DNA of 37,577 bases from Mycobacterium sp. 1465703.0 (GCF_001672975.1 NZ_LZKU01000283.1:1-37577); one strand, 5' to 3'. Positions 1 to 8,898 are shown, counted from the stretch's first letter. Numbers and translations: made by a program. The notes: generated from the sequence alone by a model not told the origin.

Positions 1-2
1 GC

Positions 3-533
3 GAGGCGCTGCTCGCCGATATCACCAAGGATTCTTCGCTCGAGGTGTTCGTGTTGCGGCCGTGTGTCGTCGCCGGCCCCAAGGCCACCGCCCTGGCCGA
101 CGCGATGCCCTGGAACCAGCTGCCCGGTCCGGTGCGTGCGGTCGTCAAAGCCGTCCCGATCCTGAAGCCGGTGGTGCCGGATCCGGGTTTCCCGCTGCAA
201 CTGGTTCACCACGATGATGTCGCCGCGGCGATCGCGCTGGCGGCCACCGCCCCGGCACCGCCGGGGATCTACAACATCGCCGGCGACGGGGTCGTGACGG
301 TGGCCGACGTGGCCAAGGCCCTGGGTGGCCGCCCGGTGCGGGTTCCCGCCGTCGCCGCCACCGCGGCCTCGGCGGCGATCTCGCGGGTGCCGTTCGTGCC
401 GTCCATGCTCGAATGGCTGCATACCGCGCGGACGTCGATGGTCATGGACACCACCAAGGCCAAGACCCAGCTGGGCTGGCGGCCGCTGCACTCGTCGGCC
501 GAGACGTTGGAAGCGTTGGCTTCCGGTTCGTGA
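3..533 (+). CDS. NAD-dependent epimerase/dehydratase family protein, 5'-truncated
   Basis: C-terminal part (about 176 residues) of an extended short-chain dehydrogenase of the NAD-dependent epimerase/dehydratase family; the frame is already open at base 3, so the start lies outside the window. Visible family features are the central LRPCVVAGP strand, the LVHHDDVAAAI segment where such enzymes read HVDDVA, the YNIAGDG stretch, and a terminal KTQLGWRP motif typical of sugar-nucleotide epimerase-like proteins. The N-terminal Rossmann glycine motif and YxxxK site are not in the window, so activity and substrate cannot be judged. It ends 113 bases before fdhD on the same strand. Confidence 0.8.
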   Translation, partial: EALLADITKDSSLEVFVLRPCVVAGPKATALADAMPWNQLPGPVRAVVKAVPILKPVVPDPGFPLQLVHHDDVAAAIALAATAPAPPGIYNIAGDGVVTVADVAKALGGRPVRVPAVAATAASAAISRVPFVPSMLEWLHTARTSMVMDTTKAKTQLGWRPLHSSAETLEALASGS

Positions 534-587
534 GAGTGGCGTTCACGGTTTTCGGCGCGGTGGCGCCGGCCGGGGTAGGTTGATTCA

Positions 588-647
588 GTGGGTTTTCAGC
601 GTCTCGCCGCATTGCGCGACATCGCCGCCGGCGGTGAAATCGCCTAG
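588..647 (+). other. possible 19-codon leader ORF abutting fdhD
   Basis: A GTG-started frame of 19 codons (begins MGFQRLAALRD) ends in TAG at 645-647. The last base of that stop is the first base of the fdhD GTG start. The geometry would allow translational coupling. The Shine-Dalgarno region (GGTAGGT) is weak. It could also be the eroded end of an older upstream gene or chance. Confidence 0.25.
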
Positions 648-1468
648 TGGGGCGCGTAACGTCGCGTCGGCGGGTCACACATCTGGCCGCCGAGAAGGCG
701 ATCACCCGACCGGAAACCCTGGTCGTCGAGGAGCCGTTGGAGATCCGGGTCGACGGCGCGGCGGTAACCGTGACGATGCGCACGCCCGGATCCGATATCG
801 AACTCGCGCAAGGGTTTCTGCTGACCGAAGGTGTCATCGCGGGCCGCGACGACGTACACAGCATCCGGTACTGCGCCGGACGCGATGACGACGGCGCGAA
901 CACCTACAACGTGCTGGACGTGACGTTGGCGCCCGGGGTGGCAAAACCCGATCTCGACGTCACCCGCAACTTCTACACCACCTCGTCGTGCGGGGTGTGC
1001 GGCAAGGCGTCACTGGACGCGGTGCGGCTGATCAGCCGGTTCTCACCGGGCACCGATCACGCGACTGTCGCGGCGGCCACGCTCAAGGCGATGCCCGACC
1101 AATTGCGTTCCGCGCAAAAGGTTTTCGACAGCACCGGGGGCTTGCATGCCGCGGCGCTGTTCCGAACCGACGGCGCGATGCTGGTGGTGCGCGAAGACGT
1201 CGGCCGGCACAATGCGGTCGACAAAGTGATCGGCTGGGCGATCGAACACCGGCAGATACCGCTGCAGGCCTCGGTGTTGCTGGTCAGCGGGCGGGCATCG
1301 TTCGAGCTGACACAGAAGGCGGTGATGGCCGGAATCCCGGTGCTGGCGGCCGTGTCTGCGCCATCCTCGCTGGCGGTGTCGTTGGCCGAGGAGTCCGGCA
1401 TCACGCTGGTGGCGTTTCTGCGGGAGGACTCGATGAACATCTACACCAGGGCGGACCGGATCACCTAG
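647..1468 (+). CDS. fdhD: formate dehydrogenase accessory sulfurtransferase FdhD
   Basis: FdhD family protein of 273 residues, close to the length of mycobacterial homologues (Rv2899c type). FdhD passes sulfur to the molybdenum cofactor of formate dehydrogenases in the cytoplasm and is required for their activity. The family's cysteine pair is visible as SCGVCGK with Cys115 and Cys118. The conserved ELAQGFLLTEG segment and the DVGRHNAVDKVIG motif are also present. The GTG start is chosen because the product begins MGRVTSRRRV as in M. tuberculosis. No formate dehydrogenase gene is in the window; it would be expected elsewhere in the genome. Confidence 0.95.
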   Translation: MGRVTSRRRVTHLAAEKAITRPETLVVEEPLEIRVDGAAVTVTMRTPGSDIELAQGFLLTEGVIAGRDDVHSIRYCAGRDDDGANTYNVLDVTLAPGVAKPDLDVTRNFYTTSSCGVCGKASLDAVRLISRFSPGTDHATVAAATLKAMPDQLRSAQKVFDSTGGLHAAALFRTDGAMLVVREDVGRHNAVDKVIGWAIEHRQIPLQASVLLVSGRASFELTQKAVMAGIPVLAAVSAPSSLAVSLAEESGITLVAFLREDSMNIYTRADRIT

Positions 1469-1587
1469 TCGGCTGTCATCCGGTCGGCTGTGGATGAGTG
1501 CCGCACTGGGGATAACCGGTCGCTGCGGGCAGCCGCAGGCGCCGATGGCGGCCCGTCCCGTCGGGGCCGGCGTGGATCGTGACCGCC

Positions 1588-1965
1588 ATGACGACCGAAA
1601 CGACGATGACCCGGATCCAGCTGGGCGCGATGGGTGAGGCCCTCGCCGTGGATCATCTGACCCGGATGGGATTGCGGATCCTGCAGCGCAACTGGCGCTG
1701 CCGCTACGGCGAACTCGACATCATCGCCCGCGACGACGCCACCTCCACGGCGGTGTTCGTCGAGGTGAAGACGCGCACCGGCGATGGCTACGGGGGACTG
1801 GCGCATGCCGTCACCCCACGCAAGGTTCGGCGGTTGCGCCGGCTTGCCGGTCTGTGGCTGGCCGCCCAGGACCAGCACTGGGCGGCGATCCGCATCGACG
1901 TGATCGGCGTGCGGGTCGGGCGCCGCCGTACTCCGGAAATCACCCACCTGCAAGGGATCGGCTGA
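1588..1965 (+). CDS. UPF0102 / YraN family nuclease-fold protein
   Basis: Small cytoplasmic protein of 125 residues, homologous to Rv2898c (YraN, UPF0102), with a restriction-endonuclease-like fold. The acidic pattern of that fold is visible as GELDIIARD followed by VFVEVKTR, the E-x-D then E-x-K arrangement. Its substrate is not established in the family. An in-frame GTG at 1579 would add three residues; ATG 1588 gives the usual MTT start. Its TGA overlaps the ATG of the comM-like gene (TGATG at 1963-1967), so the two are probably translated as a coupled pair, and the following dprA fits a DNA-processing theme. Confidence 0.92.
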   Translation: MTTETTMTRIQLGAMGEALAVDHLTRMGLRILQRNWRCRYGELDIIARDDATSTAVFVEVKTRTGDGYGGLAHAVTPRKVRRLRRLAGLWLAAQDQHWAAIRIDVIGVRVGRRRTPEITHLQGIG

Positions 1966-3476
1966 TGGCGCTTGGACGCGCCTTCTCCGTCGCGGTGCGC
2001 GGCGTGGACGGGCAGATCGTGGAGATCGAGGCCGACATCACCTCCGGACTGCCTGGCGTGCACCTGGTCGGTCTGCCCGACGCCGCCCTGCAGGAGTCGC
2101 GCGACCGGGTCCGGGCGGCGGTCACCAACTGCGGCAACAGCTGGCCCCAGGCGCGGCTCACGCTGGCGCTGTCGCCGGCGACGCTGCCCAAGATGGGCTC
2201 GGTCTACGACATCGCTCTGGCCGCCGCGGTGTTGTCGGCGCAGCGCAAAAACCCCTGGGACCGGCTGGAGAAAACGGTGCTACTGGGTGAGCTGTCACTG
2301 GACGGGCGGGTCCGGCCGGTGCGCGGGGTGCTGCCCGCCGTGCTGGCCGCCAAACGTGACGGCTGGCCGGCCGTGGTGGTTCCGACGGACAACCTGGCCG
2401 AGGCCAGCCTGGTCGACGGCATCGACGTGTGGGGGGCGCGCACCTTGGGGCAGCTGCAGAAGTGGCTCTGCGGCAACGGTGTTCTGGACGGCAGGATCGA
2501 CGCGCAGCCCACCGAGGGGGAGCCCGCGGTGGATCTGGTCGATGTGGTCGGACAGACGCAGGCGCGCTTCGCGGTGGAGGTCGCCGCGGCCGGGGCGCAC
2601 CACCTCATGCTCACCGGCCCGCCGGGGGTGGGCAAAACCATGCTCGCCCAACGCCTTCCAGGTTTGTTGCCGCCGTTGACCGATGAAGAGTCGCTGGAAG
2701 TGACCGCGATTCATTCGGTGGCCGGGTTGCTGTCCGGCGACACGCCGTTGATCACCAGACCGCCGTTCGTGGCGCCACATCACAGTTCCAGCGTCGCCGC
2801 GCTGGTCGGCGGGGGCTCGGGGATGGCGCGCCCGGGTGCGGTCAGCCGGGCACACCGCGGTGTGCTCTTCCTCGACGAGTGCGCCGAGATCCGGGTCAGC
2901 GCGCTGGAAGCACTACGAACACCGTTGGAGGATGGCGAGATTCGGCTTGCCCGCCGCGACGGAGTGGCGTGTTATCCCGCCCGGTTCCAGCTAGTGCTGG
3001 CCGCCAACCTGTGTCCGTGCGCACCGGCCGATCCGCAGGACTGCATCTGTGCCGCGGCGGCCAAACGCCGCTACCTGGGCAAGCTTTCGGGGCCACTGCT
3101 GGATCGCGTCGACCTACGTGTGCAGATGCATCAGGTGCGGGCGGGGGCCTTCGCGGGCCGAGACGGTGAATCGACGGCACAGGTTCGGCACCGGGTGGCG
3201 CTGGCCCGTGCGGCCGCCGCCCAGCGATGGCTGCCGCACGGATACCGCACCAACGCCGAAGTCAGTGGGGCGTTGCTGCGGCGGCAATTCCGGCCCAGCA
3301 ACGCGGCAATGGAACCGCTGCAACGGGCCCTGGACCGTGGCCTGCTCAGCATTCGTGGCCTCGACCGCACATTGCGGGTCGCGTGGAGCCTGGCCGACTT
3401 GGCCGGCCGCACATCTCCCGGGACCGACGAAGTCGCTGCCGCACTCAGCTTCCGCCAACCGGGGGCACAGCGATGA
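1965..3476 (+). CDS. comM: YifB/ComM-type AAA+ ATPase (Mg-chelatase-like)
   Basis: AAA+ protein of 503 residues, the same length as Rv2897c. In transformable bacteria ComM is a hexameric helicase that promotes branch migration during DNA integration; the mycobacterial role is not proven. The N-terminal LonB-like domain (SGLPGVHLVGLPDAA) precedes the ATPase core. Walker A is GPPGVGKT at residues 218-225 with Lys224, and Walker B is LFLDE around residues 301-305. A CPC-containing loop (ANLCPCAPADPQDC) follows, as in the family. The start is fixed by the TGATG overlap with the yraN-like gene. dprA follows after an inserted minus-strand gene. Confidence 0.95.
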   Translation: MALGRAFSVAVRGVDGQIVEIEADITSGLPGVHLVGLPDAALQESRDRVRAAVTNCGNSWPQARLTLALSPATLPKMGSVYDIALAAAVLSAQRKNPWDRLEKTVLLGELSLDGRVRPVRGVLPAVLAAKRDGWPAVVVPTDNLAEASLVDGIDVWGARTLGQLQKWLCGNGVLDGRIDAQPTEGEPAVDLVDVVGQTQARFAVEVAAAGAHHLMLTGPPGVGKTMLAQRLPGLLPPLTDEESLEVTAIHSVAGLLSGDTPLITRPPFVAPHHSSSVAALVGGGSGMARPGAVSRAHRGVLFLDECAEIRVSALEALRTPLEDGEIRLARRDGVACYPARFQLVLAANLCPCAPADPQDCICAAAAKRRYLGKLSGPLLDRVDLRVQMHQVRAGAFAGRDGESTAQVRHRVALARAAAAQRWLPHGYRTNAEVSGALLRRQFRPSNAAMEPLQRALDRGLLSIRGLDRTLRVAWSLADLAGRTSPGTDEVAAALSFRQPGAQR

Positions 3477-3502
3477 GCGCCGCGACCAACCGAGCCGGCG
3501 GG

Positions 3503-3790
3503 TTACTTGCGCGCCATCGCCAGCCAATCGGTGTGTCCGCCCCGCACCGCTATCGCTACGATCACCAGAATCGCGAATGCCCGGGCGAATTGCGCCATCG
3601 CACGGCCGCTTTCGCCTCGTTGTCCTATTTCGCGCAACGCGATGCAGGCAAGCCCCATGCTGATGATGGGGATGGGAAGACCGATCCAGCTGACCAGGCT
3701 GAGCGCGAACGCCGCGACGGCCCAAGGGTTTTTGGGACGCTCGGACGCGCTGTCCACCATCGGCAGGGTGAGAATCATGGGTCGTTCCAT
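3503..3790 (-). CDS. small DUF4190-like membrane protein
   Basis: Predicted protein of 95 residues with two hydrophobic segments (WAVAAFALSLVSWIGLPIPI through IISMGLACIAL, and FARAFAILVIVAIAV). The AxALG-like linker reads ALREIGQRGESGRAMA, the arrangement seen in DUF4190 proteins, which often occur as small actinobacterial membrane proteins of unknown function. It lies antisense between comM and dprA, which are direct neighbours in M. tuberculosis, so it appears to be a local insertion. The start is uncertain: ATG 3790 or ATG 3778, neither with a strong ribosome site. Function is not known. Confidence 0.7.
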   Translation of the reverse strand: MERPMILTLPMVDSASERPKNPWAVAAFALSLVSWIGLPIPIISMGLACIALREIGQRGESGRAMAQFARAFAILVIVAIAVRGGHTDWLAMARK

Positions 3791-3891
3791 TCGTTGCGGG
3801 CCGGCGTGCGGCGACGGGCGGCTGACAACACCACGTTCGCGCACGGGACTCGGTGGATTCTTGGCGGATTCTTGGCACGAGGGGGACGGCG

Positions 3892-5064
3892 ATGACGACG
3901 GTGCTCGACGATCCCGCACTGCGCGCCTGGGCCTATCTGTCCCGGGTGGCCGAGCCGCCCTGCGCCGAACTCGCCGCGCTTGTCCAACACGTCGGCCCGG
4001 TGGCGGCAGCCGAACGGGTACGACGCGGGCTGGTCGACGACGACCTGGCCCGACGCACCCAGGCTCGCCGCGAGATCGACTGCAGTGCAGCCGATCTCGG
4101 TCTGCTCGCCCGGCGGGGCGGCCGGTTGATCACCCCTGACGATGCCGAGTGGCCGGTGCTCGCGTTCGCTGCTTTCCGCGGTGCCGCACCACGACCCGGC
4201 GGTGGTGCGCCGATGGTCCCGCCGCTGGTGTTGTGGGCGCTGGGACCGGTGCGGCTCGATGAGGTCGCGTCCCGGGCTGCGGCCGTGGTGGGGACGCGCG
4301 CTGCGACCGCGTACGGCGAGCAGGTTGCCGGTGAATTGGCGGCCGGGCTGGCCCGGCGCGACGTCGCGGTGGTCTCGGGCGGCGCCTACGGCATCGACGG
4401 CGCGGCGCACCGCGCCGCCCTGGACTGCGACGGCATCACCGTGGCCGTGCTCGCCGGCGGCATCGACGTCCCCTACCCGAGCGGTCACACCGCGCTGCTG
4501 CACCGCATCGGCCAGCATGGGCTGCTGTTCACCGAATACGCCCCCGGGATCCGCCCGGCCCGCCACCGGTTCCTGACCCGCAACCGTCTGGTGGCCGCGA
4601 TGGCAGGGGCCGCGGTGGTGGTGGAAGCTGGTCTGCGCAGCGGCGCGGCCAACACCGCGGCCTGGGCGCGGGCGTTGGGGCGAGTGGTGGCCGCGGTGCC
4701 CGGGCCCATCACGTCGTCGGCGTCGGCGGGCTGCCATGCGCTGCTGCGCCACGGCGCCGAGTTGGTCACCAGAGCAGACCATGTCGTCGAGTTGGTCGGC
4801 CACATCGGCGAACTGGCATCCGATGAGGCGCACCCAGTAACGCCACTCGACGGCCTCAGCGACGCCGAGCGCCGGGTCTACGAGGCATTGCCGGGCCGCG
4901 GTGCCGCCACGGTCGACGAGATCGCCGTCGCATCGGGGCTGGTGCCCGAGCTGGCGCTGGGACCACTCGCGATGCTCGAGCTGGCCGGATTGGTGCAGCG
5001 CCAGGACGGGCGCTGGCGAATCGTCCGGGCCGGGCGGCTCAGACCGACAGCTCCTGGCTGCTGA
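3892..5064 (+). CDS. dprA: DNA processing protein DprA/Smf
   Basis: DprA family protein of 390 residues (Rv2896c type). In competent bacteria DprA binds incoming single-stranded DNA and loads RecA; competence is not established in most mycobacteria. The Rossmann-like core is visible as VVGTRAATAYG, the SGGAYGIDGAAHRAAL motif, and the AGGIDVPYPSGH and FLTRNRLVAAMA segments. A C-terminal winged helix starts near LSDAERRVYEAL. ATG 3892 is preceded by GAGGGGGA, a good ribosome site. The 3' end overlaps the convergent lyase gene by 26 bases (5039-5064). Confidence 0.94.
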   Translation: MTTVLDDPALRAWAYLSRVAEPPCAELAALVQHVGPVAAAERVRRGLVDDDLARRTQARREIDCSAADLGLLARRGGRLITPDDAEWPVLAFAAFRGAAPRPGGGAPMVPPLVLWALGPVRLDEVASRAAAVVGTRAATAYGEQVAGELAAGLARRDVAVVSGGAYGIDGAAHRAALDCDGITVAVLAGGIDVPYPSGHTALLHRIGQHGLLFTEYAPGIRPARHRFLTRNRLVAAMAGAAVVVEAGLRSGAANTAAWARALGRVVAAVPGPITSSASAGCHALLRHGAELVTRADHVVELVGHIGELASDEAHPVTPLDGLSDAERRVYEALPGRGAATVDEIAVASGLVPELALGPLAMLELAGLVQRQDGRWRIVRAGRLRPTAPGC

Positions 5065-5974
5065 TCACCCATTCGAATGCGTTCGCGGTGGACCGCGCGC
5101 CTTGGGCGGCTTTCGAGCGGTTCGGTTCGCCGAGCTGGCTCAGCAGCCGTCCCGCCGCGGTCACGATGTCGGCGAACACTGGGGGAGTCAGGTATCGGGG
5201 TTGCAGCGCGAACAGAAGGTCCTCAGTGGGCGTGTTGCCGCTTGCCCCAGGTGCAAACGGACAGCCGCCCAGACCGCCGAGCGCTGCGTCGACCATGGTG
5301 GCGCCCGCCCGGATAGCCGCGAGGGTGTTCGCGACTCCCATGCCCCACGTATCGTGCCCGTGGAAGACGATCTCGTGCTCGGGCGTGACGTCGCCGACGA
5401 GTTCGACGAGCCGCTGCGCCTGGTCGGGCGTGGCCTGGCCGAGCGTGTCACACAGCACGACACTCGAGACGCCCCTCGCGCGACCGTCCGTGACCAGGTC
5501 GAGGACGCGTTGGGGATCTACGGCACCGGTGTACGGGCAGGTGAACGCGGTGGCCAAGGTCAGCTGCAGCTGGCCACCGGCGGCCGCGACGAGATCGGAG
5601 GCCTTCGGAAGAGCAGCCATGCTTTCATCGGTAGTGCGCCCGACATTGGCGAGGTTGTGGTGGTCGCTGACCGACAGGCAATATTCGAAATTGCGTGCGC
5701 CGGCCTCGATTGCCCGGGCGATGCCCCGTGGGGTAGCCGTCCACACCCAGCACCGTTGCAGCTCCTCTGGAGTCAGCGATGCGATGACGTCGAGGGTGTT
5801 GGCCATGGGCGGCACCAAGTCGGATCGCGCCATCGCACCGATTTCGATCGCATCTATGCCCGAGGCCAGTAGGAGGCGCGCTAACTCGACTTTTGTCGCC
5901 GTATCGAGCAGTTTGCCGGTGAGCTGCAGGCCGTCGCGCAACGTGACGTCGCGCAATTGGACTGAGGGGGTCAT
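5039..5974 (-). CDS. hydroxymethylglutaryl-CoA lyase family protein
   Basis: HMGL-like TIM-barrel lyase of 311 residues that would cleave a 3-hydroxyacyl-CoA such as HMG-CoA to acetyl-CoA and a keto acid. Every residue recalled as catalytic in human HMG-CoA lyase is present at a constant offset of 28: Arg13, Asp14, Glu44, His205, His207, Cys238 and Asn247. The signature loop GGCPFAPGASGN is intact. This makes real lyase activity likely, though the exact acyl-CoA cannot be read from sequence. Its ATG overlaps the TGA of the upstream CoA-transferase (ATGA at 5971-5974), so the pair is translationally coupled. The 3' end overlaps dprA on the other strand. Confidence 0.9.
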   Translation of the reverse strand: MTPSVQLRDVTLRDGLQLTGKLLDTATKVELARLLLASGIDAIEIGAMARSDLVPPMANTLDVIASLTPEELQRCWVWTATPRGIARAIEAGARNFEYCLSVSDHHNLANVGRTTDESMAALPKASDLVAAAGGQLQLTLATAFTCPYTGAVDPQRVLDLVTDGRARGVSSVVLCDTLGQATPDQAQRLVELVGDVTPEHEIVFHGHDTWGMGVANTLAAIRAGATMVDAALGGLGGCPFAPGASGNTPTEDLLFALQPRYLTPPVFADIVTAAGRLLSQLGEPNRSKAAQGARSTANAFEWVISSQELSV

Positions 5975-7206
5975 CTGGTCAGCTCCTTGCTGTCGAGGCG
6001 GTGGGAGTGCAGATCGGCGGCGAGAGCGCCGAGGACTTCTTCGGTGTGTTCACCCAGATCCGGTCCGAGGCTTTGGATTTCGCGGGGGCTGTCCCCGATG
6101 CGCGGCACGACGCCCGGGAATGCGACGTCGGGCAGGATCTCGGTGCCGGTGGACACCGGCATGCGCTGGATCATCCCGCGCGCCAAAAACTGCTCGTCGG
6201 CCGCGATATCGGGAGCGATGTTAATCGGTCCCGCGGGAACCGCGGCGTCCGCCAGCGCAGCAAGCACATCATCGGCAGGCATTCGAGCCGTCCATCGTCC
6301 GATCGCGTCATCGAGCTCTTCGCGCGCATGCCAGCGCAGCGCGTTGTTGGCCAGACGCGGCGAGTCGGCCAGGTCCGGTCTGCCGATGCACCTCATGAAC
6401 CGCTGGTAGATGGCGTCGCCGTTGCCGGCGATGACCACCCAGCGGCCGTCGCGGCACAGGTAGGCATTCGACGGAGCGATGCCTTCCATACGGCCGCCGC
6501 AACGGGCACGGGTGACGTGATACGCGTCATACTCGGGGACCAACGATTCCATTACCGAAAAGATCGCTTCGGTCAACGCGACGTCCACGGTGCGGTCAGC
6601 CACTCGGGTGGATCGTCTTGCCGCACTGTCCTTTCGACGCTGGTGCAATGCCACCAAGGCGCCGAACGCGGCATAAAGACCCGCGATCGAGTCGCCAATC
6701 GACACGCCGACCCGTGATGGTGGGCGGTCCGGTTCGCCGGTGAGTGCGCGAAGACCTGCCATCGCCTCGGCCACTGCGGCAAATCCCGGTTCATGCCGCC
6801 GAGGTCCAGTCTGGCCGTATGCCGAAACGCGCACGATGATCAGATCCGGGTTCACCGCACTCAGCTCGGCCGGGCCGATACCCCACTTCTCCAGGGTCCC
6901 CGGCCGGAAATTCTCGAGAACGATGTCGCAGGAGCGGACCAGTTCGCGGACCGCCGCCTGGCCGCGGTCGGTCTTGAGGTCCAAAACCACGGACTTCTTG
7001 TTGCGGTTGATGGTCCGGAACAGCATCGACGTCGTACCGGAATAGAGACGCCAGGTGCGCAACTCGTCTCCGGTCTCGGGGCGTTCGATCTTGATGACTT
7101 CGGCGCCGAAGTCGGCCAAGAGCCGTCCCGCAGTTGGTGCGGCGATGTAGTTACCCAGCTCAAGGACGCGTATGCCGTCCAGTGGTCCGCCGTTGAATCT
7201 GTCCAT
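5971..7206 (-). CDS. CaiB/BaiF family III CoA-transferase
   Basis: Family III CoA-transferase of 411 residues, a normal length. These enzymes move CoA between a donor thioester and an organic acid through an aspartyl-CoA anhydride. The N-terminal LDGIRVLELGNYIAAP and ADFGAEVIKIERP motifs are typical. The likely catalytic aspartate is Asp172 in GVSIGDSIAG. The start is ATG 7206 because GGGAGG lies about eight bases upstream; ATG 7236 has no ribosome site. It is first in a two-gene operon with the HMG-CoA-lyase-like gene, suggesting that it makes the lyase's CoA-ester substrate. It is divergent from the MFS gene across a shared control region. Confidence 0.92.
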   Translation of the reverse strand: MDRFNGGPLDGIRVLELGNYIAAPTAGRLLADFGAEVIKIERPETGDELRTWRLYSGTTSMLFRTINRNKKSVVLDLKTDRGQAAVRELVRSCDIVLENFRPGTLEKWGIGPAELSAVNPDLIIVRVSAYGQTGPRRHEPGFAAVAEAMAGLRALTGEPDRPPSRVGVSIGDSIAGLYAAFGALVALHQRRKDSAARRSTRVADRTVDVALTEAIFSVMESLVPEYDAYHVTRARCGGRMEGIAPSNAYLCRDGRWVVIAGNGDAIYQRFMRCIGRPDLADSPRLANNALRWHAREELDDAIGRWTARMPADDVLAALADAAVPAGPINIAPDIAADEQFLARGMIQRMPVSTGTEILPDVAFPGVVPRIGDSPREIQSLGPDLGEHTEEVLGALAADLHSHRLDSKELTR

Positions 7207-7380
7207 TCGCGCCGCCTCCCGACCCACATCGTGCATCAAAAACTACATTATGGCTACGCAAGTCTTCCCTAACGTGACGCGATCCACTACATTCTGGCGA
7301 TGTAGTTCTAATCACATTGCAAGCGGCGAACCACTTAGTAGGCCAGAGTCGGCGAGCCCTTCACGACGCGAAAGACGGGA
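7207..7380. promoter_or_regulatory. divergent control region with inverted-repeat operator
   Basis: This 174-base gap separates the CoA-transferase/lyase operon (minus) from the MFS gene (plus). It is visibly more AT-rich than its surroundings. It holds a perfect inverted repeat, ACTACAT at 7286-7292 and ATGTAGT at 7300-7306, with a 7-base spacer. The 8-mer ACTACATT at 7286-7293 recurs at 7242-7249, 44 bases away, about four helical turns. A dimeric repressor or activator site is likely; the IclR protein encoded at 11662-12480 is the obvious candidate, but that link is inference. Confidence 0.6.
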
Positions 7381-8763
7381 ATGACCACTTCACCAGTCGT
7401 GTCCACGGCCGGGAGCACTGTCGGCGACCTGCTGGACCGCATGCCCGTAGGCGCCATGCACCGCAAGGTCATCGTCGCCGTGGGGCTCGGCCTGTTTTTT
7501 GAGATGTACGAGATCTTTCTGTCCAGCACCATGAGCAGCGCCCTTCAACACGAATTCGGGGTGCATGGCACGGTTCTCAAGCTGGTGCTGGCGTCGTCGT
7601 TCGTCGGAATGTTTGTGGGGGCGGCACTTTTCGGCGGCCTGGCCGACCGGATCGGACGTCGCAAGGCGTTTCTGGTTGGCCTGGGCTGGTTTTCGGCGTT
7701 CTCACTGGTCGGCGCATTTGCACCGTCGCCGGCGCCGCTGGTGGTCGCGCGGTTCCTGGCGGGTGTGGGAGTCGGTGCGGTGTATCCGGTGGCGGACTCC
7801 TACCTCGCTGACGTCCTGCCGAAAGAACGCCGTGGCCGGCTGGCCTCCTACGCCTACACGTGCTCGTACCTCGCCGTACCGTTCGCCGGGTTCTTGGCGG
7901 TCTGGTTGAGCGGACATTCGCCGCTCGGGATCGCGGGCTGGCGCTGGCTGTTGGCCATCGGCGCCTCAGGTGCCGCGATTGTCTTCAGCCTGAACCGGTG
8001 GCTGCCCGAGTCGCCGCGCTGGCTTGCCGGCGTGGGACGCATGGAAGAGGCGCAGCAGGCGTTGGCGAAGTTTGCGGCCGGGACGAATGTGCGTGTTGTG
8101 CAGACGAACTCAGCCGACCCGCGCAGCACCGTCGTACAGTCCGAGCCTCGTCAGTCCAGACTGATGCTGTTGCGGCGCTCCCCGTACAACCGCCGACTGG
8201 TGATGTTGGTGTTCTTCCACCTGTTCCAGACCTTCGGCTATTACGGGTTCGGCACTCTTTCCGCGCTGGTGCTGGTCAATCGCGGCTACCCCGTCGCCTC
8301 GTCGATGTTGTTCAGCGCGTTGTCGTTCATCGGGTATCCCATCGGATCGGTCATGGCGATCCCGCTGATGGCGCGGTTCGAACGCAAATTCTTGCTCGTC
8401 GGCTCGGTCGTGGCGGTCGCCGCTTTCGGTCTTATGTTCGCGACCCAGTCGTCAGTTCTGCTGATCATTCTGTTCGGCTTCTTGACCACCGCTACCAGCA
8501 ATGTCTTCTCCAACGTCTATCACGTGTACCAGGCGGAGATTTTCCCCACCGCGGTGCGCGGCACCGCAGTCGGTTGGACCTACTCGTTGTCCCGATTATC
8601 CAGCGGCGCATCGCCCTTCGTTCTGATACCGGTCCTCGACGCCTACGGCCCCGCCGCGATGTTCGCAGTTGTCGCAGCCGCGTTGACCGTCGTCATCGTC
8701 TCGGTGCTCGCCCTGGGGCCGCGTACGTCGCGCCGCGCTCTCGATGAGATCAACCCGACATGA
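7381..8763 (+). CDS. MFS transporter, metabolite:proton symporter type
   Basis: Twelve-helix major facilitator of 460 residues in the cytoplasmic membrane. The cytoplasmic loop 2 motif GGLADRIGRRK is at residues 85-95 and the sugar-porter-like PESPRWL motif starts at residue 209, followed by a central cytoplasmic loop. This pattern fits the sugar porter and SV2-like organic-acid or metabolite:H+ symporters; the substrate cannot be named. It is divergent from the CoA-transferase/lyase operon across an inverted-repeat operator, so import of the acid degraded by those enzymes is the likely job. The start ATG follows AAAGACGGGA. Confidence 0.9.
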   Translation: MTTSPVVSTAGSTVGDLLDRMPVGAMHRKVIVAVGLGLFFEMYEIFLSSTMSSALQHEFGVHGTVLKLVLASSFVGMFVGAALFGGLADRIGRRKAFLVGLGWFSAFSLVGAFAPSPAPLVVARFLAGVGVGAVYPVADSYLADVLPKERRGRLASYAYTCSYLAVPFAGFLAVWLSGHSPLGIAGWRWLLAIGASGAAIVFSLNRWLPESPRWLAGVGRMEEAQQALAKFAAGTNVRVVQTNSADPRSTVVQSEPRQSRLMLLRRSPYNRRLVMLVFFHLFQTFGYYGFGTLSALVLVNRGYPVASSMLFSALSFIGYPIGSVMAIPLMARFERKFLLVGSVVAVAAFGLMFATQSSVLLIILFGFLTTATSNVFSNVYHVYQAEIFPTAVRGTAVGWTYSLSRLSSGASPFVLIPVLDAYGPAAMFAVVAAALTVVIVSVLALGPRTSRRALDEINPT

Positions 8764-8898
8764 TGCTTCCACCCGCTCTCGATCACCCCGACAAGCCGAC
8801 GGCTCTGCGACGGTGCGCACCAAGACTGCGAATCACTGAAGAGGCTAACGAGATAACCCAACATCCCGGTCACGCTCGAGTCCCGCTAAGGAGAAGTG

